From assembly GCF_021531655.1 (NCBI RefSeq), contig NZ_JADYUF010000002.1, forward strand, positions 55,144 through 119,143: a DNA stretch of 64,000 bases, read 5' to 3'. This document shows positions 51,459 to 60,072 of this stretch, one piece after another. Below the pieces are notes generated by a model, which ran no database searches, had not been told where the DNA came from, and was given only the letters and a program-made list of their open reading frames with translations. Every line of letters starts with the position of its first letter. The first letter of the stretch is position 1. A program made the position numbers and the translations under genes. The stretch comes from Leyella stercorea (GTDB taxonomy: Bacteria; Bacteroidota; Bacteroidia; Bacteroidales; Bacteroidaceae).

Positions 51459-51938
51459 TTAATAATGCTTCATCGCCCTATCCATCTCTCTTCTGTCTTC
51501 CTTCTCCTTCAGCGTCTGTCGCTTGTCGTATTCCTTTTTGCCTCGACACAGGGCTATGTCCACCTTAGCACGTCCGTGCTCGTCGATGAATACGAGAGTA
51601 GGCACAATGGTGTATCCAGGCTGCTTTGTAGCGTCCTCAAGCTTGTATATTTCTCGCTTGTTGAGCAGCAACTTGCGGTCGCGTCGTGCTTCATGGTTGC
51701 TGAACGAGCCGTAGAAGTAGGGCGAGATGTTCATGCCCTTCACCCACACCTCATGGTTGTTTATATAGCAGAAAGTGTCGACAAGACTCGCCTTTCCGAG
51801 TCTTATCGACTTTATCTCGGTGCCGGTAAGCACTATGCCTGCCGTATACGTCTCCACAAAAAAGTACTCAAACGAGGCTTTCTTGTTCTTTATGCTCACC
51901 GGACTTTTCTTTCTCTTCAGTTCCTGTTCCTTATTCAT
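51459..51938 (-). CDS. smpB: SsrA-binding protein SmpB
   Basis: 159 residues. [40 protein letters not shown] and [20 protein letters not shown] are characteristic; the basic C-terminal tail ([20 protein letters not shown]) enters the empty A site with tmRNA in ribosome rescue. 27 bases upstream of metH, so co-transcription is likely. No tmRNA gene in the window. Confidence 0.96.
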   Translation of the reverse strand: MNKEQELKRKKSPVSIKNKKASFEYFFVETYTAGIVLTGTEIKSIRLGKASLVDTFCYINNHEVWVKGMNISPYFYGSFSNHEARRDRKLLLNKREIYKLEDATKQPGYTIVPTLVFIDEHGRAKVDIALCRGKKEYDKRQTLKEKEDRREMDRAMKHY

Positions 51939-51971
51939 TGTTTTTGCTATTGAAGTCGTGGGGAGTTACGC

Positions 51972-52478
51972 TTATTCCTCCACCACCACAAATTCCTCTA
52001 TATGCTCGTCTACATAGTGAGCCACGCCTGCAGTCCACGCCTCCTCGTTTTCTACAAACTCGTCGTCGTAGTCGTCAAACTCGGGGTATTGCTCAAACAT
52101 TGCCATAAACTCCTCGTCCGAGCAGTCACGCTGTATCTTCGGTCCGTACTCCTTGTAGAGTTTGCGCACCGAAAAGAGCATCTTGGCAAGGTCGCGCAGT
52201 CCCCAGTCGCGCAACACCTTGGCAAAGGGGTTGTCAAATATGAAACCGCCGTAGCCGTTGTAGATGAGCTGCACAAATCCGCCGTCCATCACCTCCTCGT
52301 GCAGGATGTCGTAGGCAAGCAATGTAATCTGCGACACGCTCAACTGCTGCATATTCTCAGCATTAAGCTCGCCGCCAATGGCCTCCTTAGTAGCGTCGAT
52401 AAACACCTTGAGGAAAGCATCCATATCTTGCATAGCCGCCTCACGAAGGGCAGCGTCTTTCACTTTTACCTGTATCAT
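51972..52478 (-). CDS. DMP19-like (DUF4375) protein
   Basis: 168 residues from the ATG at 52478 (MIQVKVKDAALREAAMQ). ELNAENMQQLSVSQITLLAY, DILHEEVMDGGFVQLIYNGY and CGFIFDNPFAKVLRDWGLRD-like segments match the DUF4375/DMP19 fold; DMP19 of Neisseria mimics DNA and blocks a repressor. The C-terminus is very acidic (FDDYDDEFVENEEAW, EHIEEFVVVEE), fitting DNA mimicry. The partner is unknown. Confidence 0.72.
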   Translation of the reverse strand: MIQVKVKDAALREAAMQDMDAFLKVFIDATKEAIGGELNAENMQQLSVSQITLLAYDILHEEVMDGGFVQLIYNGYGGFIFDNPFAKVLRDWGLRDLAKMLFSVRKLYKEYGPKIQRDCSDEEFMAMFEQYPEFDDYDDEFVENEEAWTAGVAHYVDEHIEEFVVVEE

Positions 52479-52484
52479 AGCGTG

Positions 52485-52515
52485 CAAAGTTAGTGGAAAT
52501 CGAAGACAATACAAA
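52485..52515 (-). promoter_or_regulatory. Promoter of the DMP19-like gene, third copy of the promoter-like repeat
   Basis: On the minus strand TTTG (52512-52515), 19 bases, TAACTTTG (52485-52492), ending seven bases before the ATG; so the transcript has almost no leader. The spacer shares most bases with the modules at 3800-3830 and 3874-3906. Confidence 0.6.
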
Positions 52516-52553
52516 ATAAATACATTTATTTTTAATCTTCATTCCCTTATGAT

Positions 52554-53789
52554 TCATTGCATTTTGCCTCGCAACACCACTTTTTTCACTATCGGTGTAG
52601 TGTAGGCATAGGGTATGAAGTCTACCGATGGCAGCGGATGGGTGATGAGGAAATTTGCCACCTTGCCCTTGGCAATACTTCCGTATTCGGCACTCTCTCC
52701 CATAGCATAAGCTCCGTTTATTGTAGCTGCATTCAACGCCTCGCTTGGCAGCAGACGTAGCTTTATACAAGCCAGCGAAACCACAAACTTCATGTCGCCC
52801 GAAGGTGTCGAACCCGGATTGTAGTCGCTTGCCACCGCCACGCCCAGTCCCGCATCAATCATCTTGCGCGCCTTGCCGTAAGGCATATTCAGGAAGAACG
52901 ACGTGCCGGGCAGCACGGTAGGCATCGTGTCGCTCGGGCGCAATATTTCTATTTCCTCCACGGTCATGCTCTCCAGATGGTCTACAGATAATGCTCCGTG
53001 CCTTACACCCACTTCTACTCCACCCGACGATGCCAGTTCGTCGGCATGAATCTTCGGGCGCATTCCCCATGCAGCAGCAGCGTCGAGAATACGTGCAGTC
53101 TCTTCAGGCGTGAAGAATCCACGGTCGCAGAACACGTCAACGAAATCGGCAAGACGCTGACGTCCCACTTCTGGAATCATCTCGTCGACAATCTGTTTTA
53201 CATATTCGGCCTGTGTCATTCCGCGTGCCACAGCATGCGCTCCGAGGAATGTCGACACAATCCGAGCATCCGAAGTCTCCTTCATGCGCCTAATCACGCG
53301 CAGCATCTTCAGTTCGTCTTTCAGATTGAGCCCGTAGCCGCTCTTTATCTCTATACAGCCGGTTCCCTTCTGTATAACCTCGTCCAGTCGGCGCATGGCC
53401 TGACGATAGAGCTCATCTTCTGAGGTGTTGTGCAGAAGGTCGGCCGAATTGAGTATTCCTCCGCCACGTCGTGCAATCTCCTCATAACTCAGTCCGTTGA
53501 TTTTGTCCACAAACTCGCGTTCACGGCTTCCGGCAAATACTATATGTGTGTGCGAGTCGCACCACGACGGCATCACGATTCCGCCCTCAGCGTCAATGGT
53601 CTGGTCAATGTCGGCAAATGCCGGCATCCCGTCTGCCACACTGCCAAACTCGGCAAACCTTCCGTCCTCCACCAGGAGCCACGCATTGTCAATGGCGCAG
53701 AAACGCCCCATCTCCTTGCCCTTCAGCCGGGGCTTAGGTTCGTATTCTACGCCAGCAAGACATCGTATGTTTTTAACAAGTTGTTTCAT
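52554..53789 (-). CDS. hutI: Imidazolonepropionase
   Basis: 411 residues. Amidohydrolase fold: VMPSWCDSHTHIVFAGSRER holds the HxH metal site; KIHADELASSGGVEVGVRHG and SVDHLESM carry further metal/substrate His; ASDYNPGSTPSGDMKFVVSL the metal Asp. It opens imidazolonepropionate to formiminoglutamate, step 3 of histidine breakdown. Last gene of the hut operon; its start overlaps the hutH stop (ATGA). Confidence 0.95.
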   Translation of the reverse strand: MKQLVKNIRCLAGVEYEPKPRLKGKEMGRFCAIDNAWLLVEDGRFAEFGSVADGMPAFADIDQTIDAEGGIVMPSWCDSHTHIVFAGSREREFVDKINGLSYEEIARRGGGILNSADLLHNTSEDELYRQAMRRLDEVIQKGTGCIEIKSGYGLNLKDELKMLRVIRRMKETSDARIVSTFLGAHAVARGMTQAEYVKQIVDEMIPEVGRQRLADFVDVFCDRGFFTPEETARILDAAAAWGMRPKIHADELASSGGVEVGVRHGALSVDHLESMTVEEIEILRPSDTMPTVLPGTSFFLNMPYGKARKMIDAGLGVAVASDYNPGSTPSGDMKFVVSLACIKLRLLPSEALNAATINGAYAMGESAEYGSIAKGKVANFLITHPLPSVDFIPYAYTTPIVKKVVLRGKMQ

Positions 53790-55273
53790 AACTTTTCTCC
53801 CCTCAAAAACTCTACCGACCTCGCAATATGCGGATACATCACTTCGTCGTCTACGATAAACGGCACCACCTTTCGGTAACTGTCGTGCAGCGCCTCCACT
53901 GCTGGCGACGACTTCAGCGGACGACGGAAGTCGAGTGCCTGTGCTGCATTGAACAGTTCGATGGCAAGCACACGCTCCGTGTTGAGCACCACCTTATAGA
54001 GTTTTATGGCAGCATTGGCACCCATACTCACGTGGTCCTCCTGTCCTTGGCTCGACGGAATGCTGTCTACCGACGAAGGTGTCGACAGCGTCTTGTTCAG
54101 GCTCACTACCGAGGCAGCCGTATATTGCGTTATCATGAATCCGCTGTTCACACCCGGATTTGCCACAAGGAAGCTGGGCAGTCCGCGCGTACCGCTCACA
54201 AGCTTGTAGATGCGGCGCTCCGAAATGTTGGCCAATTCGCACAAGGCTATTGCCAGAAAGTCCATCGGCATTGCTATCGGCTCGCCGTGGAAGTTGCCAG
54301 CCGAAATAATAATGTCGTCGTCAGGACACACAGTCGGATTGTCCGTAGCCGAGTTCACCTCCACGTCAACTGCGGATGTCACATAATCGATAGTATCCTT
54401 CACCGTGCCATGCACCTGCGGAATACATCTGAACGAGTACGGATCCTGCACATACTGCTTGGGCTTCTCCACAATCTCGCTGCCTTCGAGCAATTGGCGC
54501 ATACGTGCAGCCGTGGCAATCTGTCCCTTATGCGGGCGCACCTGATGAACAGCGTCGGTGAAGGGAGCAGTTAGTCCGTAGTAAGCATCGAGCGACATTG
54601 CAGCAATCCTGTCTGCCCATTCGCTCAGCCTGTACGACTGCAGCAGCGCCCACACAGCGAAAGCCCCCATGTTCTGCGTACCGTTGAGCAGCGCCAGTCC
54701 CTCTTTCGAGGCAAGCTGTATAGGTTGCCACTCCAGCTTCTGCAGCAGTTCGGCTCCCGTTATCACCTCGCCCTGATATTCCACCTCGCCCAATCCTACG
54801 AGCGGCAGCGTGAGATGAGCCAGCGGCACCAAGTCGCCCGAAGCTCCGAGCGAGCCTTGCATGTACACCACCGGATAGACATCGTTGTTGAAGAAGTCGA
54901 TGAGCCGGTTGACAGTAGCAAGCTGACAGCCCGAAAATCCGTAGCTCAGCGACTGAATCTTTAGCAGCAGCATTATCTTCACAATGTCGTTGGGCACACG
55001 GTCGCCCGTACCGCAAGCGTGCGACATCATAAGGTTTATCTGCAACTGTGCCAGATAGTCCTGACCGATGCTCACGTTGCAGAGCGATCCGAATCCGGTA
55101 GTAACGCCATAGATGGGCGAAGTTGTCTCCTCTATCTTCCGGTCGAGATATTTTCTGCATTCCACTATGCGCTTCTGTGCGTCGTAGCTCAATTGTATCT
55201 GGTAGCCGCCATATACTATTTCACCTATACGTTCAATCGAAAGGTGCTCGGCTGAAATCTTGTGTATCTTCAT
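53786..55273 (-). CDS. hutH: Histidine ammonia-lyase
   Basis: 495 residues. MQGSLGASGDLVPLAHLTLP contains the Ala-Ser-Gly that cyclises to the MIO cofactor. YGVTTGFGSLCNVSIG and SSQGQEDHVSMGANAA line the active site. It converts histidine to urocanate and ammonia. 46 bases after hutU, with four-base overlap into hutI. Confidence 0.96.
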   Translation of the reverse strand: MKIHKISAEHLSIERIGEIVYGGYQIQLSYDAQKRIVECRKYLDRKIEETTSPIYGVTTGFGSLCNVSIGQDYLAQLQINLMMSHACGTGDRVPNDIVKIMLLLKIQSLSYGFSGCQLATVNRLIDFFNNDVYPVVYMQGSLGASGDLVPLAHLTLPLVGLGEVEYQGEVITGAELLQKLEWQPIQLASKEGLALLNGTQNMGAFAVWALLQSYRLSEWADRIAAMSLDAYYGLTAPFTDAVHQVRPHKGQIATAARMRQLLEGSEIVEKPKQYVQDPYSFRCIPQVHGTVKDTIDYVTSAVDVEVNSATDNPTVCPDDDIIISAGNFHGEPIAMPMDFLAIALCELANISERRIYKLVSGTRGLPSFLVANPGVNSGFMITQYTAASVVSLNKTLSTPSSVDSIPSSQGQEDHVSMGANAAIKLYKVVLNTERVLAIELFNAAQALDFRRPLKSSPAVEALHDSYRKVVPFIVDDEVMYPHIARSVEFLRGEKL

Positions 55274-55319
55274 ATTGCTTCAGTTGATAGATTGTAGTGT
55301 TGATAGGTTGATGTATGGT

Positions 55320-57332
55320 TTAAGGGTTGGCGTATTTGCTGATGATTTCGTCGTCAACGATGTTTGGCATTGTCACCTGCAACCCGTGCGAGCGCAGCAT
55401 CTCGCGCTCAATGCTGTGTATTGAGCCTTCGTTGCGAGCCCATGCGCGGCGTGCGATTCCGTTGTTCACGTCCCAGAATAGCATTTCGCGTATGTGGCGG
55501 TCGCTTTCCTCACTGCCGTCAATCACCATGCCGAAACCTCCGTTTATCACTTCGCCCCAGCCTACGCCGCCGCCGTTGTGCAGCGACACCCATGTAGCTC
55601 CGCGGAACGAATCGCCTATCACGTTCTGCACAGCCATGTCGGCACAGAACTGCGAGCCGTCGTATATGTTGCTTGTCTCACGGAATGGCGAGTCGGTGCC
55701 CGACACGTCGTGATGGTCGCGTCCCAGCACCACAGGGCGTGTTATCTCGCCACTCTTTATAGCCTCGTTGAAAGCCTGGGCTATCTTCGAGCGGCCCTCA
55801 GCGTCGGCATACAGGATGCGAGCCTGCGAGCCCACCACGAGGTTGTTGCGGCTTGCCTCGCAAATCCAGTGTATGTTGTCCGCCATCTGTCCCTTGATTT
55901 CGTCGGGCGCAGTCTGCATTATTTCCTCCATCACACGTGCCGCAATCTCGTCGGTCTTGGCGAGGTCGGCTGGGGTGCCCGATGTACACACCCATCTGAA
56001 GGGACCGAAACCATAGTCGAAGAACATCGGACCCATTATGTCCTGCACGTACGACGGATATCGGAACTTGCCATTCTCCTGGCAGATGTCGGCTCCTGCA
56101 CGCTTCGACTGCAACAGGAAGGCGTTGCCATAATCGAAGAAGTACATACCACGCTCGGCAAGGCGGTTTATGGCAGCCACCTGTCGGCGCAACGACGCCT
56201 GCACATGCTTGCGGAACTCATCGGGATTCTCAGCCATCATCTGCTTCGACCCCTCCAGAGTCAGGTCGGCAGGATAGTAGCCACCCGCCCACGGATTGTG
56301 TAGCGAGGTCTGGTCGCTGCCTATGTCCACGTGCACTCCTTCGTCAGCGAGTCGCTCCCACAGGTCCACCACGTTGCCCACATATGCCATCGACACCGTG
56401 CGCTTCTCGTCTACGCTCTTTCGTATGGCAGGAATCAGCTCGTCCAGATTGTCATGCAGCTCGTCCACCCATCCCTGGTCGTAGCGCTTCTTGGCAGCCA
56501 AAGGATTTATCTCTGCCACCACGCTCACCACACCGGCTATGTTGCCAGCCTTGGGCTGAGCGCCCGACATGCCGCCCAATCCAGACGACACAAACAGCAT
56601 ACCGCTGATGTCGTGTGCCTTACCCTTGGCGCTGAGTTGCTTACGGCAGGCGTTCAGCACGGTGATAGTAGTGCCGTGCACGATGCCCTGCGGACCGATG
56701 TACATGTATGAGCCAGCCGTCATCTGTCCGTATTGGCTCACGCCCAAAGCGTTCATGCGCTCCCAGTCGTCAGGTTTGGAGTAGTTTGGTATCACCATAC
56801 CATTTGTCACCACCACTCGTGGCGCATTCCGGTGCGACGGGAACAGTCCGAGCGGATGTCCCGAATACATCACAAGCGTCTGCTCGTCGGTCATCTCGCT
56901 CAGATACTTCATCGTCAGCCGGTACTGTGCCCAGTTCTGGAATATGGCACCGTTGCCGCCGTACACAATCAGCTCGTGCGGATGCTGCGCCACCTCAGGA
57001 TTGAGGTTGTTCTGAATCATCAGCATTATGGCAGCCGCCTGTTCTGAGCGGTGCGGATACTCGTCGATAGGACGGGCGTACATCTCATAGCTCGGACGGT
57101 AGCGGTACATATATATGCGGCCGTAACGGTCGAGCTCGTCCATAAACTCGGGCGCCAACTGTGCGTGCAGATGCTTGGGGAAGTAGCGCAGAGCATTGCG
57201 CAGAGCAAGCTGGCGCTCCTCGTGTGTCAGTATCTCCTTGCGCTTGGGCGCATGATTTATATTGTTGTCGTAGGGCTTCTGCTCGGGTAAGCAGTCAGGA
57301 ATGCCCAGTCTTATTTCGTCTGTAAAAGTCAT
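55320..57332 (-). CDS. hutU: Urocanate hydratase
   Basis: 670 residues, the long form. VYGGNGAIFQNWAQYRLTMK, VMYSGHPLGLFPSHRNAPRV, FVSSGLGGMSGAQPKAGNIA (NAD-binding loop) and IGSDQTSLHNPWAGGYYPAD are typical. It hydrates urocanate to imidazolonepropionate with tightly bound NAD. A 170-base repeat element separates it from ftcD upstream. Confidence 0.95.
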   Translation of the reverse strand: MTFTDEIRLGIPDCLPEQKPYDNNINHAPKRKEILTHEERQLALRNALRYFPKHLHAQLAPEFMDELDRYGRIYMYRYRPSYEMYARPIDEYPHRSEQAAAIMLMIQNNLNPEVAQHPHELIVYGGNGAIFQNWAQYRLTMKYLSEMTDEQTLVMYSGHPLGLFPSHRNAPRVVVTNGMVIPNYSKPDDWERMNALGVSQYGQMTAGSYMYIGPQGIVHGTTITVLNACRKQLSAKGKAHDISGMLFVSSGLGGMSGAQPKAGNIAGVVSVVAEINPLAAKKRYDQGWVDELHDNLDELIPAIRKSVDEKRTVSMAYVGNVVDLWERLADEGVHVDIGSDQTSLHNPWAGGYYPADLTLEGSKQMMAENPDEFRKHVQASLRRQVAAINRLAERGMYFFDYGNAFLLQSKRAGADICQENGKFRYPSYVQDIMGPMFFDYGFGPFRWVCTSGTPADLAKTDEIAARVMEEIMQTAPDEIKGQMADNIHWICEASRNNLVVGSQARILYADAEGRSKIAQAFNEAIKSGEITRPVVLGRDHHDVSGTDSPFRETSNIYDGSQFCADMAVQNVIGDSFRGATWVSLHNGGGVGWGEVINGGFGMVIDGSEESDRHIREMLFWDVNNGIARRAWARNEGSIHSIEREMLRSHGLQVTMPNIVDDEIISKYANP

Positions 57333-57347
57333 AATGTAATATATTTC

Positions 57348-57516
57348 AGCCCGACCCCCGACCCCTCCCCCATAGGGAGGGGAGTGATGTGATTTGTGGG
57401 GTGTGAGGGATAGCTGGGCTGTTTGGTTATTGTTTATTTTGGGTTATTGTTTAAAAATTGTAAGTAGTCGGTTCATACTACTCCCCTCCCTACGAGGGAG
57501 GGGCAGGGGGTGGGGC
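57348..57516. mobile_element. GC-rich MITE-like repeat inside the hut operon
   Basis: The ends AGCCCGACCCCCGACCCCTC and GAGGGGCAGGGGGTGGGGCT are imperfect inverted repeats; each end also forms its own CCCCTCCC/GGGAGGGG hairpin. The interior (GTTTGGTTATTGTTTATT and AAGTAGTCGGTTCATACTAC) matches a second copy at 63795-64000. Non-coding. Confidence 0.75.
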
Positions 57517-57521
57517 TTTTT

Positions 57522-59228
57522 TTACAGTTTATCCTCCACCAACTTTGTTATTTCCTCTTCCTCCTTATTCGCCTTAGCTATCAGCTCGTTGGCCTCGCCT
57601 ATGAGTGCTTCAGCCTCCGTGCGGTCCTTCAGCGACCCGGCGTTAATCTTCACGTTCATACCGGCACCGAGCACAGCGGCACGTGCAGCCAACGCTCCCA
57701 CTCCGGCATCCGACACGCTGTTGGGATTGCCCTTCTCCACCATCTTGCGGCATACGGCAAACACCTCGTACGAAGCCTTCATCGTCTCCAGCGGCACCTC
57801 CGTAGCAAAGAGCGTAGCCGTCTGTATGGCTTCCGTACGTGCCGCCTTCTCCTCGGGCGTATTCTTCGGCATTCCGAAAGCAGCCATAATGCGGTTGAAC
57901 GCCTCTGTGTCCTCGTCTACAAGATGCAGCAGACGCTCCTGCAGAGCCATGCCTTCCTCAGCCACTGCGGCAAACTCGCTCCACTGCTCGTCCCATCCCG
58001 GCTTGTGGCTTGACAGATTTGCCACCATCGTTGCCAATGATGCGCCCAGTGCTCCCATATACGCCGACACCGAACCGCCGCCAGGAGCCGGACTCTCGCG
58101 CGACGTCTCCTCAGCAAATCCCTTCACCGTCATGTCTACCAGCAGGTGCTGCTTCTCGTCGCCCTCAGCCATCACATATTCTATAATCTTCTCCTCGGGC
58201 TTAAACTCCTTGAGGTCAGACAGTCCGAGCGACTTGATGGCAATGTTCAGTATGTCCTTCTTCGGTATGCCAGCCGAGCGCTGCTGCTTGGCAAGGAAGT
58301 AGCGTCCAGCCTCCAGCAGGGTGCGCTCGGGCACCAGTCCCACAATCTCCGTTCCCGTAACGCGCACGCCACGGTTCTGAGCGCAGCGGCACACCTCGTC
58401 AAAAGCCTTGTGCAGCGGCGTAACGTTGATGTTGGTGATGTTCATCGACACCTGGGCGATGCCATACTCGTCGATATACCATCCTATGGCCTTGGTACAC
58501 TTCAGCGTGCCGGGCTTCATGATGGGCGTGCCGTCGGCATAGAGCAGTTTCTTGCCGATGATAGGATTGCCCTCGCGCATTGGCCTACCCTTCTCTCTCA
58601 CGTCAAACGCGATGGCATTGGCACGGCGTGTCGAGGTAGTGTTCAGATTGAAGTTCACCGCAATGAGGAAGTCGCGCGCGCCCACCACCGTACAGCCTGT
58701 TCGTGCCACCTGCTCGTCGTACGGACGTCGGCCGAAGTCGGGAGCTTCAGCATCGTCGTCTATACGCTCGGCAATGCCCTCATATTCGCCCTTGCGGCAC
58801 ACGGCAAGGTTTCTGCGTTCGGGAGTGAACGCCGCAGCCTCATAGCAATAACAGGGAATGTTGAGTTCATCGGCAATGCGCTTGGCGAGTTGGCGCGAAA
58901 TCTCGGCACACTCCTCAAGCGTAATTCCGCTCACGGGAACAATGGGCAGCACGTCGGTAGCGCCTATGCGCGGATGAGCGCCGTGCTGCTGGCGCATATC
59001 AATAAGTTGTGCGGCCTTGCCCACAGCTCTGAAGGCAGCCTCCACCACGTCGTCGGGCTCGCCCACGAAGGTTACGACAGTACGGTTGGTAGCCTCGCCG
59101 GGGTCGACGTCGAGCAACTTCACACCCTTGACGCTCTCTACTGCGTCCGTTATCTGACGGATTACGCCCATGTCGCGGCCTTCGCTGAAGTTAGGCACAC
59201 ACTCTACAATCTGCTTCATTTTTGCCAT
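57522..59228 (-). CDS. ftcD: Bifunctional glutamate formiminotransferase / formimino-THF cyclodeaminase
   Basis: 568 residues from the ATG at 59228 (MAKMKQIVECVPNFSEGRDM). Residues 1-330: formiminotransferase (VECVPNFSEGRD, HPRIGATDVLPIVPVSG, ARDFLIAVNFNLNT). Residues 365-565: cyclodeaminase (ESPAPGGGSVSAYMGALGAS, LATMVANLSSHKPG). It transfers the formimino group of formiminoglutamate to THF, giving glutamate, then deaminates it. It takes the place of HutG. First gene of the operon, behind a good promoter. Confidence 0.94.
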   Translation of the reverse strand: MAKMKQIVECVPNFSEGRDMGVIRQITDAVESVKGVKLLDVDPGEATNRTVVTFVGEPDDVVEAAFRAVGKAAQLIDMRQQHGAHPRIGATDVLPIVPVSGITLEECAEISRQLAKRIADELNIPCYCYEAAAFTPERRNLAVCRKGEYEGIAERIDDDAEAPDFGRRPYDEQVARTGCTVVGARDFLIAVNFNLNTTSTRRANAIAFDVREKGRPMREGNPIIGKKLLYADGTPIMKPGTLKCTKAIGWYIDEYGIAQVSMNITNINVTPLHKAFDEVCRCAQNRGVRVTGTEIVGLVPERTLLEAGRYFLAKQQRSAGIPKKDILNIAIKSLGLSDLKEFKPEEKIIEYVMAEGDEKQHLLVDMTVKGFAEETSRESPAPGGGSVSAYMGALGASLATMVANLSSHKPGWDEQWSEFAAVAEEGMALQERLLHLVDEDTEAFNRIMAAFGMPKNTPEEKAARTEAIQTATLFATEVPLETMKASYEVFAVCRKMVEKGNPNSVSDAGVGALAARAAVLGAGMNVKINAGSLKDRTEAEALIGEANELIAKANKEEEEITKLVEDKL

Positions 59229-59289
59229 AGTATAAGGTATTATGTTAGTAGTATAAAAAATCAAATAGCAGAAGTATCAATGATACGTT

Positions 59290-59320
59290 GCAAATTTAGT
59301 GAAAAAGAATATTTAATGCA
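59290..59320 (-). promoter_or_regulatory. Promoter of the ftcD-hutU-hutH-hutI operon
   Basis: On the minus strand TTG (59318-59320), 20 bases, TAAATTTG (59290-59297), about 60 bases before the ftcD start. No hut regulator gene is visible. Confidence 0.6.
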
Positions 59321-59375
59321 AGAAAATAGCAATAAACATTTACTATATAATGGTTACCATACGTCAAATAATATT

Positions 59376-59412
59376 GTCACCCAACGTTATTTATTAAATA
59401 ACATTGAGTGAC
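59376..59412 (-). terminator. Hairpin after the DUF5675 gene
   Basis: GTCACCCAACGTTATTTA pairs with TAAATAACATTGAGTGAC with two mismatches. It lies 33 bases past the DUF5675 stop and closes the accessory cassette on that side. Confidence 0.55.
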
Positions 59413-59444
59413 ACTTTGATTGTAATAGCATTACAGCAACAGCG

Positions 59445-59804
59445 CTATACTATCGTCAGCACTACGCCCTTGCCACGCTTCATTGTTTTCCATATACGTT
59501 CGTAGAGCCGCTCGTACGTTTGCGCCGACTTCAACACCAGTCCCGGTATGTACTCCTTGCCTACGATGATGCTGCCGTTCTTCAGCGTAAGGGCACCGTT
59601 GCCGGGGCGTATGGTAGCGCCGCAAGGCGTCGTTGGCAATATGCGGCAGAGTTTCCTGTCTATCTCCAGTTCCAATGGATAGGAGCCGGCTGGGAGATAA
59701 TTACGGGGATGTTCCAATGTGGCGCAAATAGTGCGACCGTTTATTATGAGCATGCCGTCTACGCCATAGGACGAGTAGCGGTTGCGTTTGATTTCTATCA
59801 GCAT
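59445..59804 (-). CDS. DUF5675 protein
   Basis: 119 residues: LIEIKRNRYSSYGVDGMLII, CATLEHPRNYLPAGSYPLEL, IRPGNGALTLKNGSIIVGKE. The DUF5675 fold occurs in phage- and element-encoded proteins of Bacteroidales, often near lysis or amidase genes; Cys and His of ICATLEHP could be functional. No partner amidase here. Last gene of the cassette. Function unknown. Confidence 0.75.
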   Translation of the reverse strand: MLIEIKRNRYSSYGVDGMLIINGRTICATLEHPRNYLPAGSYPLELEIDRKLCRILPTTPCGATIRPGNGALTLKNGSIIVGKEYIPGLVLKSAQTYERLYERIWKTMKRGKGVVLTIV

Positions 59805-59809
59805 ATTTT

Positions 59810-60072
59810 GAGTTTTGAGTTTTGAATTAGGAGTTTTGAGTTGGTCGCCTGCGGCGATTTTGAATTTTTGAGTTTTTCAATTTTCAATTTTGACTAAATG
59901 ACTAAATGACTAAAAGAGTTTTGAATTTTGAGTTTTGAGTTTTGAATTGTGCGCTACGCGCATTTTGAGTTTTTGAGTTTAGAGTTATTAGTTTTTGAAT
60001 TATCAATTCACAACTGAAAAATTCCCCATCGCAGGCGTAGCCGAGAATAACTCAAAACTCAAAATTCAAAAT
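59810..60072. repeat. AT-rich palindromic repeat block with GC-rich caps
   Basis: Alternating TTTTGAGTTTTGAATT and its complement around caps TCGCCTGCGGCGA, TGCGCTACGCGCA and ATCGCAGGCGTAGCCGAGAA; a TGACTAAA tandem at 59892-59920. It fills the whole gap between the DUF5675 and DUF3987 genes. Non-coding. Confidence 0.7.

Noticed and set aside
58146..59411. A 421-codon open frame antisense to ftcD
   Set aside because: No recognisable motif; ftcD motifs are intact on the minus strand and this frame is a by-product of their codon use.
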